A stretch of 64,000 nt of DNA from Candidatus Poribacteria bacterium (GCA_018644665.1 JABGQA010000080.1:56445-120444); one strand, 5' to 3'. Shown: positions 52,095-62,300, numbered from the stretch's first letter. Notes: generated by a model from the letters alone, not told the origin. Program-made: numbers and translations.

Positions 52095-53342
52095 ATGACG
52101 CCGACCGCGGACAGCTACGACGTGATCGTCATCGGCGGAGGGCCGGCGGGGTGCACGGCGGCGGCTCTGCTTGCCGAACATGGGCGCAGCGTCCTCCTCC
52201 TTGAGCGCGACCTGTTCCCGCGGTTCAAGGTCGGCGAATCGCTCATGCCCGGCACGTACGAGACGTTCGCGCGCCTCGGCGTTCTCGACAAGCTCAACGA
52301 GACGGCGTTCCCCCGCAAGCACAGCGTGCAGTTCTACTCCGGGTCAGGGCGCGCGTCGAAGCCGTTCTACTTCTCCGACAACAACGCGCACGAGAGTTCG
52401 GTCACGTGGCAGGTCTTGCGCAGTGACTTCGACGCCCTCATGATCGCCGCGGCCGCGGACAAGGGGGCCGAGGTCATCCACGAAGCGAGCGTCCACGATG
52501 TCCTGTTCGACGGCGACCGGGCGGTCGGCGTTCGCGGGAAGTTCGGCGACGGCGACATCCGTGAAGTAAGGGCGACCGTCGTCGTCGACGCCTCGGGCCA
52601 GAGCGCGCTGATCTCGCGGCGACTGAAGATCGTGTCCACGGAGGCGGGCCTGCGCAAGGCGTCGATCTACACGCACTTCACCGGGGCGCAGCGCGACAGC
52701 GGCATCGACGAAGGCGCGACGATCATCTACCAGACCGAGGGCAAGGACTCGTGGTTCTGGTTCATCCCCCTGCCTGAGGATCGCGCGAGCGTCGGCGTCG
52801 TCGGCGACATCGACTACCTGATCCAGAGCCGTGACGGCGACGCAACGGCGATCTTCCACGAGGAGCTCTCCAAGTGCGCCCCCCTCGAGGAGCGTCTGCG
52901 GCGCGCCGAACAGGCGTTCCCGATGAAGGTGACCAAGGACTTCTCGTACCGCTCCAAGCAGGTCGCCGGGCCTTCGTGGGTGCTGGTTGGCGACGCGTTC
53001 GGGTTCCTGGATCCGATCTATTCGTCTGGGATCTACCTCGCGCTGAAGTCCGGCGAATGGGCAGCAGACGCCGTGCACGACGCGTTCGAGTCGGACGACT
53101 TCTCCGCGGAGCGACTCGGCGTCTTCGGGCCGAAGCTCAATGAGGGGATGGAGGCGTTGCGCAAGCTCGTCTACGCCTACTACACGAAGGACTTCAGTTT
53201 CGGACGCTTCCTGCGAAGGTTCCCAGAGTGTCAGCAGGGAATCATTGATATACTCAGCGGGAACGTGTACGCCGACAGCGTTCGCAGGATATTCGGCCCG
53301 ATGGCCGAGATGTGTGAACTTCCGGAAGAGATCACGCTATGA
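52095..53342 (+). CDS. Flavin-dependent halogenase-like FAD oxidoreductase
   Basis: 415 residues, ATG after a weak site, 22 bp after the ligase. The N-terminal FAD site GGGPAG lies at 14-19. FKVGESLMPG (44-53) and RKHSVQFY with K75 occupy the places where phenolic flavin halogenases of the CmlS/PltA type have their VGES segment and catalytic Lys. WFWFIP at 220-225 is the halogenase WxWxIP motif, and F304-x-x-P307-x-x-S310-x-G312 fits the FxxPxxSxG motif described for the group. GDAFGFLDP is the second FAD contact. Related geranylgeranyl-reductase-type enzymes share parts of these, so halogenation is likely but not proven; hydroxylation or reduction are alternatives. Its stop overlaps the PQQ gene (ATGA). 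Confidence 0.78.
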   Translation: MTPTADSYDVIVIGGGPAGCTAAALLAEHGRSVLLLERDLFPRFKVGESLMPGTYETFARLGVLDKLNETAFPRKHSVQFYSGSGRASKPFYFSDNNAHESSVTWQVLRSDFDALMIAAAADKGAEVIHEASVHDVLFDGDRAVGVRGKFGDGDIREVRATVVVDASGQSALISRRLKIVSTEAGLRKASIYTHFTGAQRDSGIDEGATIIYQTEGKDSWFWFIPLPEDRASVGVVGDIDYLIQSRDGDATAIFHEELSKCAPLEERLRRAEQAFPMKVTKDFSYRSKQVAGPSWVLVGDAFGFLDPIYSSGIYLALKSGEWAADAVHDAFESDDFSAERLGVFGPKLNEGMEALRKLVYAYYTKDFSFGRFLRRFPECQQGIIDILSGNVYADSVRRIFGPMAEMCELPEEITL

Positions 53343-54571
53343 ACACAACAGCGCGACGGTTCGCCTGGGCGGTAGCGCTCACAGTAGTGGTCGGCCCGGG
53401 CGTGGCCTTCGCTGACTGGACGCAGTGGCGCGGCGGCGACCGAGACGGGGTCGCGTCGGTGTCGGTGGAGGCGTGGCCGGAGGCGTTGAGCCTCACATGG
53501 CGCCACGAGATCGGAACGGGCCACGCGACCCCGGCAGTGGCCGACGGCCTGATCTACACGCATTCGCGCCAGGGCGAGGACGAGGTGGTCTCCTGTCTGA
53601 CCTTGCACGGCCACGACGTCGTGTGGAGTAAGTCGTACCCGGCGCCATACCGGATGAACCCGGCGGCGCGCGGCCATGGCCCAGGCCCGAAGTCGTCCCC
53701 AACGCTTGCGAGCGGCACGGTGGTCACGCTAGGCATTAGCGGCATCCTGTCTGCGTACGCCGCGGAGACGGGCGATCTAAGATGGCAGAAGCGATTCGAC
53801 GACCGGTTCGCGTCCACGGCGCCGGTGTTCGGCACGGCGATGTCTCCCCTCGTGGACGGCGACGTCGTGATCGCGCACGTCGGCGGCGACGGCGACGGGG
53901 CCTTGATCGCGCTCGACCTAGTGACCGGTGACGAACGATGGGCCTGGGACGGCGACGGCCCCGGCTACGCATCGCCCGTGGCGGTCGAGCTAGGCGGCGT
54001 CCTCCAGTACGTCACGCAGACGCAGAAGCACGTCGTGTCCGTGGATGCGGCATCGGGGGCGTTGCTGTGGAGCATGCCCTACACGACGCCGTACGAGCAG
54101 AACGCCATCACCCCGGTCGCATACGGTGACACGATCCTCCTGTCGGGCCTCGACAGCGGGGCCGTCGCTATACGGCCGCGCGAGGACGATGGCGCGTGGA
54201 CGCTCGACGAGGTGTGGCGCAGCGAACTGTCCATGTACATGAGTACACCGGTCCTGTCTGGCGACCGCCTCATCGGCCTTGCGGGCAAGAGGAAGGGCCA
54301 GTTCTTTTGTCTCGATCCCTCGACAGGCGACACGCTGTGGACGACCGAGGGCCGCGAAGGCGACTACGCTGGGATCGTCGGCGTCGGCGACGCGTTCGTG
54401 TGCCTGACGTCCGATGCCGAGTTGCACGTGATCCGCGACAGCGCTGACGCATACGACGAGATCGCAACGTACAAGGTCGCCGACAAGCCCACGTGGGCGC
54501 ACCCCGTCGTGCTCGATGGGCAGATACTCGTCAAGGACGAGGACTCCCTCTCGCTGTGGAGTCTCAGATAG
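53339..54571 (+). CDS. Secreted PQQ-type beta-propeller (quinoprotein-like)
   Basis: 410 residues, start overlapping the halogenase-like gene's stop. Residues 5-26 (RRFAWAVALTVVVGPGVAFA) are a signal peptide, so the protein is periplasmic or secreted. The rest is a seven- or eight-bladed propeller made of PQQ-like repeats (GATPAVADGLIYTH-type blade openers, ISAYAAETGDLRW, LDLVTGDERWAW, VDAASGALLWSM, LDPSTGDTLWTTEG), beginning with DWTQWRGGDRDG, common in planctomycete-type exported quinoprotein-like proteins. No heme site and no clear metal-PQQ dehydrogenase residues, so an enzyme role is doubtful; a structural or binding role is more likely. Coupling to the cytoplasmic aryl genes is odd. Confidence 0.85.
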   Translation: MNTTARRFAWAVALTVVVGPGVAFADWTQWRGGDRDGVASVSVEAWPEALSLTWRHEIGTGHATPAVADGLIYTHSRQGEDEVVSCLTLHGHDVVWSKSYPAPYRMNPAARGHGPGPKSSPTLASGTVVTLGISGILSAYAAETGDLRWQKRFDDRFASTAPVFGTAMSPLVDGDVVIAHVGGDGDGALIALDLVTGDERWAWDGDGPGYASPVAVELGGVLQYVTQTQKHVVSVDAASGALLWSMPYTTPYEQNAITPVAYGDTILLSGLDSGAVAIRPREDDGAWTLDEVWRSELSMYMSTPVLSGDRLIGLAGKRKGQFFCLDPSTGDTLWTTEGREGDYAGIVGVGDAFVCLTSDAELHVIRDSADAYDEIATYKVADKPTWAHPVVLDGQILVKDEDSLSLWSLR

Positions 54572-54608
54572 CCTCCCCGCTTGGTTCCGGGGACAAGGAG
54601 TTCAGAGC

Positions 54609-54830
54609 ATGAACGGCCGCCTGCCGCCCTGGCTACTCGCAGTGTTGCTCGTCCTGCTGTACGCGCTGCACAACGACATATGGTTGTGGAGCGACGCGCG
54701 GATCGTGGCGGGGCTGCCGATCGGCATGGTCTACCACATCGTGTACTGCTTCGCGGCGACGGGCATGATGGCGCTCCTTGTAAAGCACGCGTGGCCCAGC
54801 CACGTCGACGACGACGAGGAGTCTGACTGA
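54609..54830 (+). CDS. DUF3311 small membrane subunit
   Basis: 73 residues from an ATG at 54609 with AAGGAG upstream; the frame is open further back but only over the preceding gene. Two membrane helices (PWLLAVLLVLLYALH and GLPIGMVYHIVYCFAATGMMALLVKHAW) with the VYHIVYC stretch typical of DUF3311. Such proteins are encoded with sodium:solute symporters and are thought to be small partner subunits. The stop overlaps the symporter start by one base (TGATG), so translation is coupled. Confidence 0.85.
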   Translation: MNGRLPPWLLAVLLVLLYALHNDIWLWSDARIVAGLPIGMVYHIVYCFAATGMMALLVKHAWPSHVDDDEESD

Positions 54831-56314
54831 TGACGACACTCGGTATCATCATCGTCTATCTCGTCATGGTCCTGCTCGTGGGCAGCCTGAGCCATCGTCT
54901 CTCCCGCGGCACCGGCGAAGACTACTTCGTCGCCAGCAGGAGCATCGGCCCGTTCTTCCTGCTGATGTCGCTGTTCGGCACGAACATGACCGCCTTCGCC
55001 ATTCTCGGCGGCTCAGGCGAGGGGTACCACAAGGGCATCGGCGTCTTCGCGCTCATGCCGTCGATCTCCGCGCTCGTCATCCCCGTAGTGTTCTTCTTCA
55101 TCGGCACGCGTGTATGGGCGCTGGGCAAGCAGCACGGCTACTACACGCAGATACAGTTCTTCCGTGATCGCTGGAACTCCAACATCCTCGGTTTGCTCCT
55201 GTTCATTGTCTCCATCGCGCTGCTGATCCCGTACCTGCTCATCGGAGTCATGGGTGGCGGCATCACGCTGCACAACATCACGGCGAAGGCCGTGCCCGAA
55301 TGGGTCGGCGCGGTCCTCGTGACGGGCGTCGTATTCGCGTACGTCTGCTTCGGCGGGATGCGCGGCACGGCCTGGGCGAACGCCTTCCAGACGCTCGTGT
55401 TCATGATCCTCGGCGGCATCACGCTGTTCATCATCGTTCACAAGATGGGCGGCCTGTCCGGCGCCATCGCGAAGGTGCAGGCGACCCATCCAGAGCTGCT
55501 GCAGAGAGGGCCCGCGGAGCCAGGCGGTAAGAGCCTCATCAGCCCTGTGCGCATGCTGACCTACACCTGCATCCCGCTGTCCGTGGGCATGTTCCCGCAC
55601 ATGTTCATGCACTGGCTGACCGCCGAGAAGGCGGCGTCCTTCAAGACGCCCCTAATCGTGTACCCGCTCTGCATCGCCGCGGTGTGGATACCGAGCGTCC
55701 TCCTAGGCATCTTCGGAGCCGCGGAGTTCGAAGGCCTCAAGGGGCCCGCGGCCAACTACGTGCTCATCAGGATGATCGCGAAGCACGCGCCGACGGCCTT
55801 GGCCGGTCTGCTGTGCGCTGGTGTGTTTGCGGCGATCATGTCGTCGTTGGATTCGCAGGCATTGTCCCTCGGCAGCATGTTCACGCACGACATCGTTCGG
55901 CACTACGGCTTCCACGACCGTATGACCGAGAAACAGCAGATCCTCTTCGGGCGCATCTTCGTGTTCGCCGTCCTCGCTCTGACGTTCGTGCTGGCGCAGG
56001 TGACTAACCGCAGCATCTTCCGCCTTGGTGTGTGGTGCTTCACAGGGTTCGCCGCGATGTTCCCAGTGGTGTTGTCGGCTCTGTTCTGGCGCAGAAGCAC
56101 GAAGGTTGGGGCCATCGCGTCCGTCCTGACGGTGATCGTGCTGTGGACGTTCTTCTTCACGAAGGGATGGACCAACCCCGCGTATACGGTCGGCGGGACA
56201 GGCATTATGCCGGTCGTCGTGATCCTGGCGGCTTCTGCGGTGGCAATGGTCGTCGGCTCCCTCATAAGCCGTCCGCCGGAGGCCGCCACCGTCAGCAAGT
56301 TCTTCCGGGACTAG
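54830..56314 (+). CDS. Sodium:solute symporter (SSS family)
   Basis: 494 residues with about 13 membrane helices, coupled to the DUF3311 gene. SSS carriers use the sodium gradient to import sugars, acids, vitamins or amino acids. Seen: SRGTGEDYFVASRSIGPFFLLMSLFGTNMTAFAILG near 25 (split over the first helices, with the family's sodium-site region), GYYTQIQFFRDRW near 103, YVCFGGMRGTAWANAFQT near 167 and GVFAAIMSSLDSQALSLGSMFTHDI near 330 with the Ser pair of the sodium site. The partner DUF3311 is typical of one SSS subgroup. The substrate is not readable; cluster context points to an aromatic acid or a sugar. Confidence 0.9.
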   Translation: MTTLGIIIVYLVMVLLVGSLSHRLSRGTGEDYFVASRSIGPFFLLMSLFGTNMTAFAILGGSGEGYHKGIGVFALMPSISALVIPVVFFFIGTRVWALGKQHGYYTQIQFFRDRWNSNILGLLLFIVSIALLIPYLLIGVMGGGITLHNITAKAVPEWVGAVLVTGVVFAYVCFGGMRGTAWANAFQTLVFMILGGITLFIIVHKMGGLSGAIAKVQATHPELLQRGPAEPGGKSLISPVRMLTYTCIPLSVGMFPHMFMHWLTAEKAASFKTPLIVYPLCIAAVWIPSVLLGIFGAAEFEGLKGPAANYVLIRMIAKHAPTALAGLLCAGVFAAIMSSLDSQALSLGSMFTHDIVRHYGFHDRMTEKQQILFGRIFVFAVLALTFVLAQVTNRSIFRLGVWCFTGFAAMFPVVLSALFWRRSTKVGAIASVLTVIVLWTFFFTKGWTNPAYTVGGTGIMPVVVILAASAVAMVVGSLISRPPEAATVSKFFRD

Positions 56315-56317
56315 CGG

Positions 56318-57613
56318 GTGAGGATCGCGTACATCGCGGCGGGCGCCGCGGGCATGCTCTGCGGCGCCTGCATCCACGACAACACGCTCGCCGCGGCGAT
56401 GCAGCGCAAGGGCCACGATGTGGCCCTTATGCCCACGTACACGCCTATCCGCACGGATGAGCGCGACGTCAGCATCGACCGTGTGTTCTACGGCGGCGTG
56501 AACGTGTACCTCCAGCAGAAAGCGGCCCTGTTCCGGCACACGCCGTGGGCGTTCGACAGGCTGTTGGACGGGCGGCCTCTGCTAAACTCGCTCTCCCGCT
56601 TCAGCGCCTCTACCAGCGCGGCGGATCTCGGCGGGCTTACCGTCTCCATCCTCCGGGGTGAGCACGGCCGCCAGGGCAAGGAACTCGCGAAGCTCGTGCG
56701 CTGGCTGCGCGACGAGTACCAGCCGGACATCGTGCAGCTCACGAACTCGATGTTCGTCGGCATGGTCGCGCCGATCAAAGACACCCTCGGTGTGCCGGTT
56801 CTATGCGCCCTCCAGGGCGAGGACATCTTCCTCGAAGACTTGGAGGAGCCGTACCGCTCCGACGCGCACGCGCAACTGCGTGCCCGTGCGCGGGATGTCG
56901 ACGGCTTCATCGCTCCATGTAGGTACTACGCCGACGCCATGGTCGAGTACATGGATGTCCCCTCGGATCGGGTGCACGTCGTCCCCTTGGGCATCGACGT
57001 CCGAGGCCACGGCCCGGAGGCCGTTGACCGGCCAGCCGACCCCTTCGTCATCGCGTACCTGGCGCGCATCTGCCCGGAGAAGGGCCTGCACATCCTCATC
57101 GACGCGGTGATCGAACTGCTACGGGAACGCGGCGCCGATTCCGCGACGCTCCGGGTCGCGGGCTACCTCGGGAAGAAAGACGTGCCGTACCTCGCTGACT
57201 GCGTGGCCCGCATGGCGGAGGCCGGGTTCGGCGCGCGGATGGAACACCTGGGCGAGGTCGATCGCGCTGGGAAGGTCGATATGCTCGCATCGGCGCATGT
57301 GCTGAGCGTGCCCACGGTATACAAGGAGCCGAAGGGCCTGTTTGCCCTGGAGGCCATGGCCAACGGCACGCCTGTCGTCGCGCCCGCCCATGGCGGGTTC
57401 CCCGAGATGATCGAGCAGACGGGTGGCGGGATTCTCGTCGCGCCCAACTCGCCGGAGGCCGTCGCAGACGGCATAGGTCTGCTGATGGACGATCGCGACC
57501 TGCGCGACTCCCTCGGCCGCGCGGGGCATGACGCCGTGCGACGCGACCGGACTGACGAGATCATGGCCGACCGGACGCTCGCGCTGTACGAGGACTACGT
57601 CGGCGAGCGATGA
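56318..57613 (+). CDS. Glycosyltransferase family 4-type enzyme
   Basis: 431 residues from a GTG at 56318, 3 bp after the symporter. GT-B retaining glycosyltransferases move a sugar from a nucleotide donor. Seen: RIAYIAAGAAGMLCGACIHDNTLAAAMQRKG as the N-terminal acceptor domain opening, VLCALQGEDIFLEDL near 165, FIAPCRYYADAMVEYM near 198, VHVVPLGIDVRG near 220, IAYLARICPEKGLHILIDAV near 248, and EPKGLFALEAMANGTPVVAPAHGGFPEMIE near 345 with the E-x7-E donor motif. It may glycosylate the aryl product of the upstream genes, or be unrelated; the position in the run of coding genes is the only link. Confidence 0.88.
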   Translation: MRIAYIAAGAAGMLCGACIHDNTLAAAMQRKGHDVALMPTYTPIRTDERDVSIDRVFYGGVNVYLQQKAALFRHTPWAFDRLLDGRPLLNSLSRFSASTSAADLGGLTVSILRGEHGRQGKELAKLVRWLRDEYQPDIVQLTNSMFVGMVAPIKDTLGVPVLCALQGEDIFLEDLEEPYRSDAHAQLRARARDVDGFIAPCRYYADAMVEYMDVPSDRVHVVPLGIDVRGHGPEAVDRPADPFVIAYLARICPEKGLHILIDAVIELLRERGADSATLRVAGYLGKKDVPYLADCVARMAEAGFGARMEHLGEVDRAGKVDMLASAHVLSVPTVYKEPKGLFALEAMANGTPVVAPAHGGFPEMIEQTGGGILVAPNSPEAVADGIGLLMDDRDLRDSLGRAGHDAVRRDRTDEIMADRTLALYEDYVGER

Positions 57614-57727
57614 CCGGGCCCCACCGCCGCGCACGGGGGCGGCGTTGCCTTCCCCGCGGGTGAAGCCGATGCTAGGGCCGTTCCCGGCGCGGTGGCCGCA
57701 CGACACACGACGACGGAGCAACGACGT

Positions 57728-58198
57728 ATGGCATGGCTAATCTTCGCTCTGATGACAGTGGCGTCTTGGGGCGTCTACGGGGTCTTACTGCACACTGGGG
57801 CGATCGGCATGGCCGACCCAGTGCACGGGCGGTACAAGGCGTTCCTCTTCGTTGGTGTCGCGTACCTCCTCGTGGCGGTGCTGGGGTCTATCGTGATGCT
57901 CCAGATGAACGGGGCGTCGTGGGACTTCCCCAAGAAGGGGATGGTCTGGTCGACGCTCGCCGGAGTGGTCGGGGCGATCGGCGCGCTCGGCGTGTTGCTG
58001 GCATTTGGCGCCAAGGGGTCTCCGGCCGTCGTCATGTCGATAGTCTTCGCCGGCGCCCCGATCGTGAACGCGATCACGGCTCTGATTGTCCACCCACCAA
58101 CGGGCGGGTTCAGTGCGCTGCGCTGGCAGTTCGTCGCTGGTATCGGCTGCGCGGCGGTGGGCGGATGCCTCGTCACCCTTTTCCGCCCCGGCGCCTGA
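57728..58198 (+). CDS. Small four-helix DMT-like membrane protein
   Basis: 156 residues from an ATG at 57728; GTG at 57692 would add a non-hydrophobic 12 residues. About four or five helices (WLIFALMTVASWGVYGVLLHTG, AFLFVGVAYLLVAVLGSIVML, VWSTLAGVVGAIGALGVLLAFG, AVVMSIVFAGAPIVNAITALIV, FVAGIGCAAVGGCLVTLF). The GSPAVVMSIVFAGAP segment looks like half of an EamA-type carrier, so it may work as a dimer. 114 bp separate it from the glycosyltransferase gene, with no strong promoter, and the thioesterase follows by 14 bp. The transported compound is unknown. Confidence 0.78.
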   Translation: MAWLIFALMTVASWGVYGVLLHTGAIGMADPVHGRYKAFLFVGVAYLLVAVLGSIVMLQMNGASWDFPKKGMVWSTLAGVVGAIGALGVLLAFGAKGSPAVVMSIVFAGAPIVNAITALIVHPPTGGFSALRWQFVAGIGCAAVGGCLVTLFRPGA

Positions 58199-58212
58199 CC
58201 GAGAGGTACTGA

Positions 58213-58638
58213 ATGTCGAGTGAATTCGTCACGACGCGGCGGATGGAGTTCGCCGACACCGACCTGGCGGGGATCGTGCACTTCTCGCGGTACACGGTCT
58301 TCATGGAGACCGCCGAGCACGAATTCCTGCGGTCGATCGGCACGGACATCCACGTCAAGCGCGACGGCGACATCGTGAGTTGGCCGCGTGTCTCCATATC
58401 CTGCGACTACGTGCAGCCGTCCTACTACGGCGAGGAGCTGGAGATCGGCGTGACCGTCCTGCGGCGTGGCGAGAAGTCCGTCACGTACGGATTCGACTTC
58501 CGACGCGGCGACGACGAGATCGCCCGCGGGAAGACGACCGCAGTGTTCTGCGTGTGCAACCCGGGCGAGAAGCTGCGCTCGCTGGCCATACCCGCCGACA
58601 TCGCCGAGCGTCTGGACGCCATCGCGGTGACGGAGTAG
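58213..58638 (+). CDS. YbgC/4HBT-type acyl-CoA thioesterase
   Basis: 141 residues, a normal single hotdog domain. 4-Hydroxybenzoyl-CoA thioesterase and YbgC hydrolyse short or aryl acyl-CoA. Seen: RRMEFADTDLAGIVHFSRYTVFMETAEHEFLRSIG with D17 at the catalytic Asp position of 4HBT, H23 and the E at 32-35 of the helix, then RVSISCDYVQPSYYGEELEIGV. The family includes Tol-Pal-linked YbgC, but no tol gene is near. Being 5.4 kb downstream of the aryl-CoA ligase on the same strand, a role in releasing or proofreading an aryl-CoA is plausible and unproven. Confidence 0.87.
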   Translation: MSSEFVTTRRMEFADTDLAGIVHFSRYTVFMETAEHEFLRSIGTDIHVKRDGDIVSWPRVSISCDYVQPSYYGEELEIGVTVLRRGEKSVTYGFDFRRGDDEIARGKTTAVFCVCNPGEKLRSLAIPADIAERLDAIAVTE

Positions 58639-58646
58639 GCCCTGCG

Positions 58647-59324
58647 ATGGACACTCGGCTCGCGATATCAGATGTGACCAAGGTCTTCCCAGGGGAGGCC
58701 GGCGAAGTCGAGGTGCTGTCCGGGGTCACGCTGGCCATCTCGGCGGGCGAGTCGCTTTCGATCACCGGGCAATCCGGTTCTGGCAAGAGCACGCTGCTGC
58801 ACCTGATCGGGACGCTCGACACGCCCACAGCCGGCACGGTGACGTTCGACGACGAGGACCCCTTCTCGCTGCCCGAGCCTGCGCTCGCGCGCTTCCGCAA
58901 CGAGCGGATCGGGTTCGTGTTCCAGGATCACCATCTGCTGCCGCAATACTCCGTGACAGAGAACGTGCTCATCCCCGCGCTGCCGTTCCGGACGGGCGGG
59001 GCACACGCGGAGAAGAGAGCGACGGAGCTCATCGACCGCGTGGGCCTATCGCACCGCGCGAGCCACCGGCCAGGGCAGCTGTCAGGGGGTGAGCGACAGC
59101 GTGTCGCCGTCGCCCGCGCGCTCATCAACGGCCCAGGCGTGCTGCTCTGCGACGAGCCGACGGGGAACCTCGACCCGGACACCGCGGACGCAGTCGCCGA
59201 CCTTCTCCTCGAATTGCACTCGGCGGAGCGCACGATCCTGATCGTCGTCACGCACAGCTTGGAACTCGCGGCCCGTTTCGGCAGACATGTCCGCATGGAA
59301 TCCGGCAAATGCGTCGAAGCCTAA
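58647..59324 (+). CDS. LolD/MacB-type ABC transporter ATPase
   Basis: 225 residues from an ATG at 58647, 8 bp after the thioesterase; longer in-frame sequence is a shadow of that gene. Walker A GQSGSGKST near 41, Q-loop FVFQDHHLLPQYS near 92, signature LSGGERQRVAVARAL near 145, Walker B VLLCDEPTGNLD near 167 and the H-loop VTHSLELA near 203. The family powers lipoprotein export (LolCDE), MacB and YbbAP-type systems. It overlaps the large permease gene by 16 bp, so they form one transporter. No LolA or LolB gene is near. Confidence 0.93.
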   Translation: MDTRLAISDVTKVFPGEAGEVEVLSGVTLAISAGESLSITGQSGSGKSTLLHLIGTLDTPTAGTVTFDDEDPFSLPEPALARFRNERIGFVFQDHHLLPQYSVTENVLIPALPFRTGGAHAEKRATELIDRVGLSHRASHRPGQLSGGERQRVAVARALINGPGVLLCDEPTGNLDPDTADAVADLLLELHSAERTILIVVTHSLELAARFGRHVRMESGKCVEA

Positions 59325-62300
59325 CGCACTACCGAGCGATCCACGTCGCCGTGGTCCTCGGAGCGGCCGTCGCAACGGCGACGCTGACGGGCTCGCTCGT
59401 CGTCGGCGACTCGGTCAAGGCAAGCCTACGCGCGCTCACGCTCGACCGGCTAGGCGCCACCGACGACGCGCTGTCCTCCGAGCGACTCTTCCGCGCGACG
59501 CTCGCCGCCGACGACGCCTTCGCCGAGTCGTACACATCCCTCGCGCCTGCGATTCTGCTCAACGGCGCCGCACGAGCCGCGTCGGGCGGCCGTCGGGCGT
59601 CCGGCGTACAGATCGTCGGCGCGGACGCCCGGTTCGCCGCCCAGTACGCCTCGAGTGTCGCTCTGGTCGAGGGGCTCGCTGCGAGCAATGGCGGACGTGT
59701 ACCGCCGGTTGTCATCAACGAGGCCCTGAGCCGCGAACTGTCGGCGGCGGTCGGTGACGAGTTGCTGCTGTCGTTCGGGCGACGGGGCGACGTGCACCCG
59801 GAATCGCTGTTCGGCTCGCGCGATGCGGCCGACGCGCGGGGCCTCATGCGCGTCGTCGTGTCGGGCGTGGTCCCTGATCGAGGCGTTGGCCGCTTCGCGT
59901 TGCGCCCGCACCAGCACGCGCCGATGAACGCGTTCGTCCCGTTGGACGCCCTACAGCGCACTCTCGACCGCGCCGGCGACGTCAATCTGATGCTTGCCAC
60001 GCGCGGTCCTACCACGGCTGGCGCGGCCGCACTCCTAGACGCCGCCGACAAGGCGCTGACCGTGGCGGACCTCGGCCTCCGCATCCGGGAGTACGACGAC
60101 GTCCTGATCATCGAGAGCGAACAGCTCGTCCTGTCCGATGGCATCGCCGAAGCCATCATGGCCGCCGCGAGCGATGTTGCGATGGAGCCCCTGCCGGTCC
60201 TCACGTACGTGGCGACGCGGATGGCAATCGACGGACGGGAGGCGTCTTACGCGATGGTCGCGGCCGTCGACCGACCTACGCTGCCGCCGCCGAACGCTCA
60301 CGCTGGAGCCTTGACCGAAGCGGAGCCCGCGCCCGGGCGCTCGATCGTCCTCAGCGAATGGCTGGCACAGGACCTGGGGGCAAGCCCGGGCGACGAGGTG
60401 CTCATGAGCTACTTCGTCGTTGCCCCGGACGAGACGCTGCTGTCCCGCGAGGCTTCGTTCGTGGTCGCCGCCACGTCGCCGCCGGCCGGTCTCGTCGCGG
60501 ACAGGCGACTGACGCCTGCCATCGAGGGGCTGGGCGACGCCGACGACATCGGCGACTGGGACGCCCCGTTTCCGGTGGACATGTCCCGCGTCACCGAGCG
60601 GGATGAGGACTACTGGGATTCCTACGGGGCCACGCCCAAAGCGTTCGTGTCGTTGCGCGATGGCCAGGATCTGTGGGCCGGACGCTTCGGGTCGCTCACG
60701 TCCGTTCGTCTAACGCCGAAGCCAGGGCAGTCAACGCACACGGCCTCCGAGGAGTTCGGTCGGGCTCTCCTTGCCCGCGCCCGGCCGTCGCAGGCCGGGT
60801 TCGCCGCACACGCCGTGCGCGAGGACGGGCTCGCGGCGGCGACCGGAGCCACTGACTTCAGCGGCCTGTTCGTGGGTTTCAGCATGTTCCTGATCGCGGC
60901 GTCGGCCCTGCTGACGCAACTCCTGTTCCGCCTGGGCGTCGAGCATCGCGCCCGAGAGATCGGGACACTGCTCGCCGTGGGGTTCCCCGCGGCCGCTGTC
61001 CGGCGCCGGTTCCTCGGGGAGGGCGCCCTGCTCGCCGTCATTGGGGCGACGGTTGGGGTCGGCGTCGGCGTGGGGTACGCATGGTTGATGATCGCGGGTC
61101 TCCGGACGCTCTGGGTCGGAGCCGTCGGAACGCGCGATCTGGCGCTACACGTACGCGCGGGCTCCCTCGCCCTTGGTTGGGGTATCTCGGTCGTCGTCGT
61201 GGCTGCGGCGATCGCTCTGGCTGTCCGACGCTTGGGTAGGATCCCAGCGCGGGCGCTCCTGAGCGGCTCGGCACCCGACCTCCACACGTCCACGCCCCGC
61301 GTCGCCCGACTCGTCGCGACTCCGGCCTCCGTCCTCTCGGCGCTGATCATGGGGTACGGCCTTCTCACCGGCGCGGCGGCATCGCCATCGCTCTTCTTCG
61401 CCAGCGGGGCACTCGCGCTTGTGGGCGGCCTTGCCCATTTCGCTACGTGGCTCGGCCGTGCGGGGCGCCGACGCCGGGAGCTGCGCGCGACCATCGACCT
61501 GAGCGCGCGAAGCGCCGCACGGCGCCCGTCGCGGAGCATGCTGTCGGCGACGCTCATCGCGTGCGCGTGTTTCGTGATCGTTGCGGTCGGTCTCAACCGA
61601 CACGCGCCACTGTCGAGGGAGGAGGCGCGCGATCCGGCGTCCGGGTCTGGCGGGTTCGCGCTCGTCGCTGAAGCGGACATCCCGCTACATCACGACCTGA
61701 ACACGCCTGAGGGTCGCTTCGAGCTGGGGCTCGCCGCGAAGGCGGAGTCGTTGCTGGCGGAGTCGCCCGTGCTGGCGCTCCGTACGGTGCCTGGCGAAGA
61801 CGCCAGTTGCCTCAACCTGCATCGCCCGTCGGTCCCAACGCTGGTGGGCGTCACGGACGCCTTCATCTCGCGCGAGGCGTTCACCTTCACCGACGCCATC
61901 GACGGGGCAGGCGGCCCGTGGGAGCTGTTGCGACGTGACTTCGGCCCCGGAGTGATACCCGCCATCGCGGACGCCAACTCCGCGCAATGGATCCTGCACA
62001 TAGGCGTGGGGGACGACCTGGTAACGACCAACGAGGTTGGACACCAGATCCGTCTCCGCCTCGTCGGCATGCTGGCGACGAGCGTCCTCCAGAGCGTGAT
62101 GCTCGTGTCGGACGACGCCCTGCGAGCCAACTTTCCGGGCCGCAGCGGCGCGGCCTTCTTCCTGATCGACGCCCCGCCGGGCGGGGCGGACGATCTCCTG
62201 GCGGCGCTCGAGGGCGGCCTCGCGGCGTATGGCTTCGACGCGATGCCGACGGACGCGAAGCTGGCGCAGTTCCGGGCGGTCGAGGACACGTACCTCTCGA

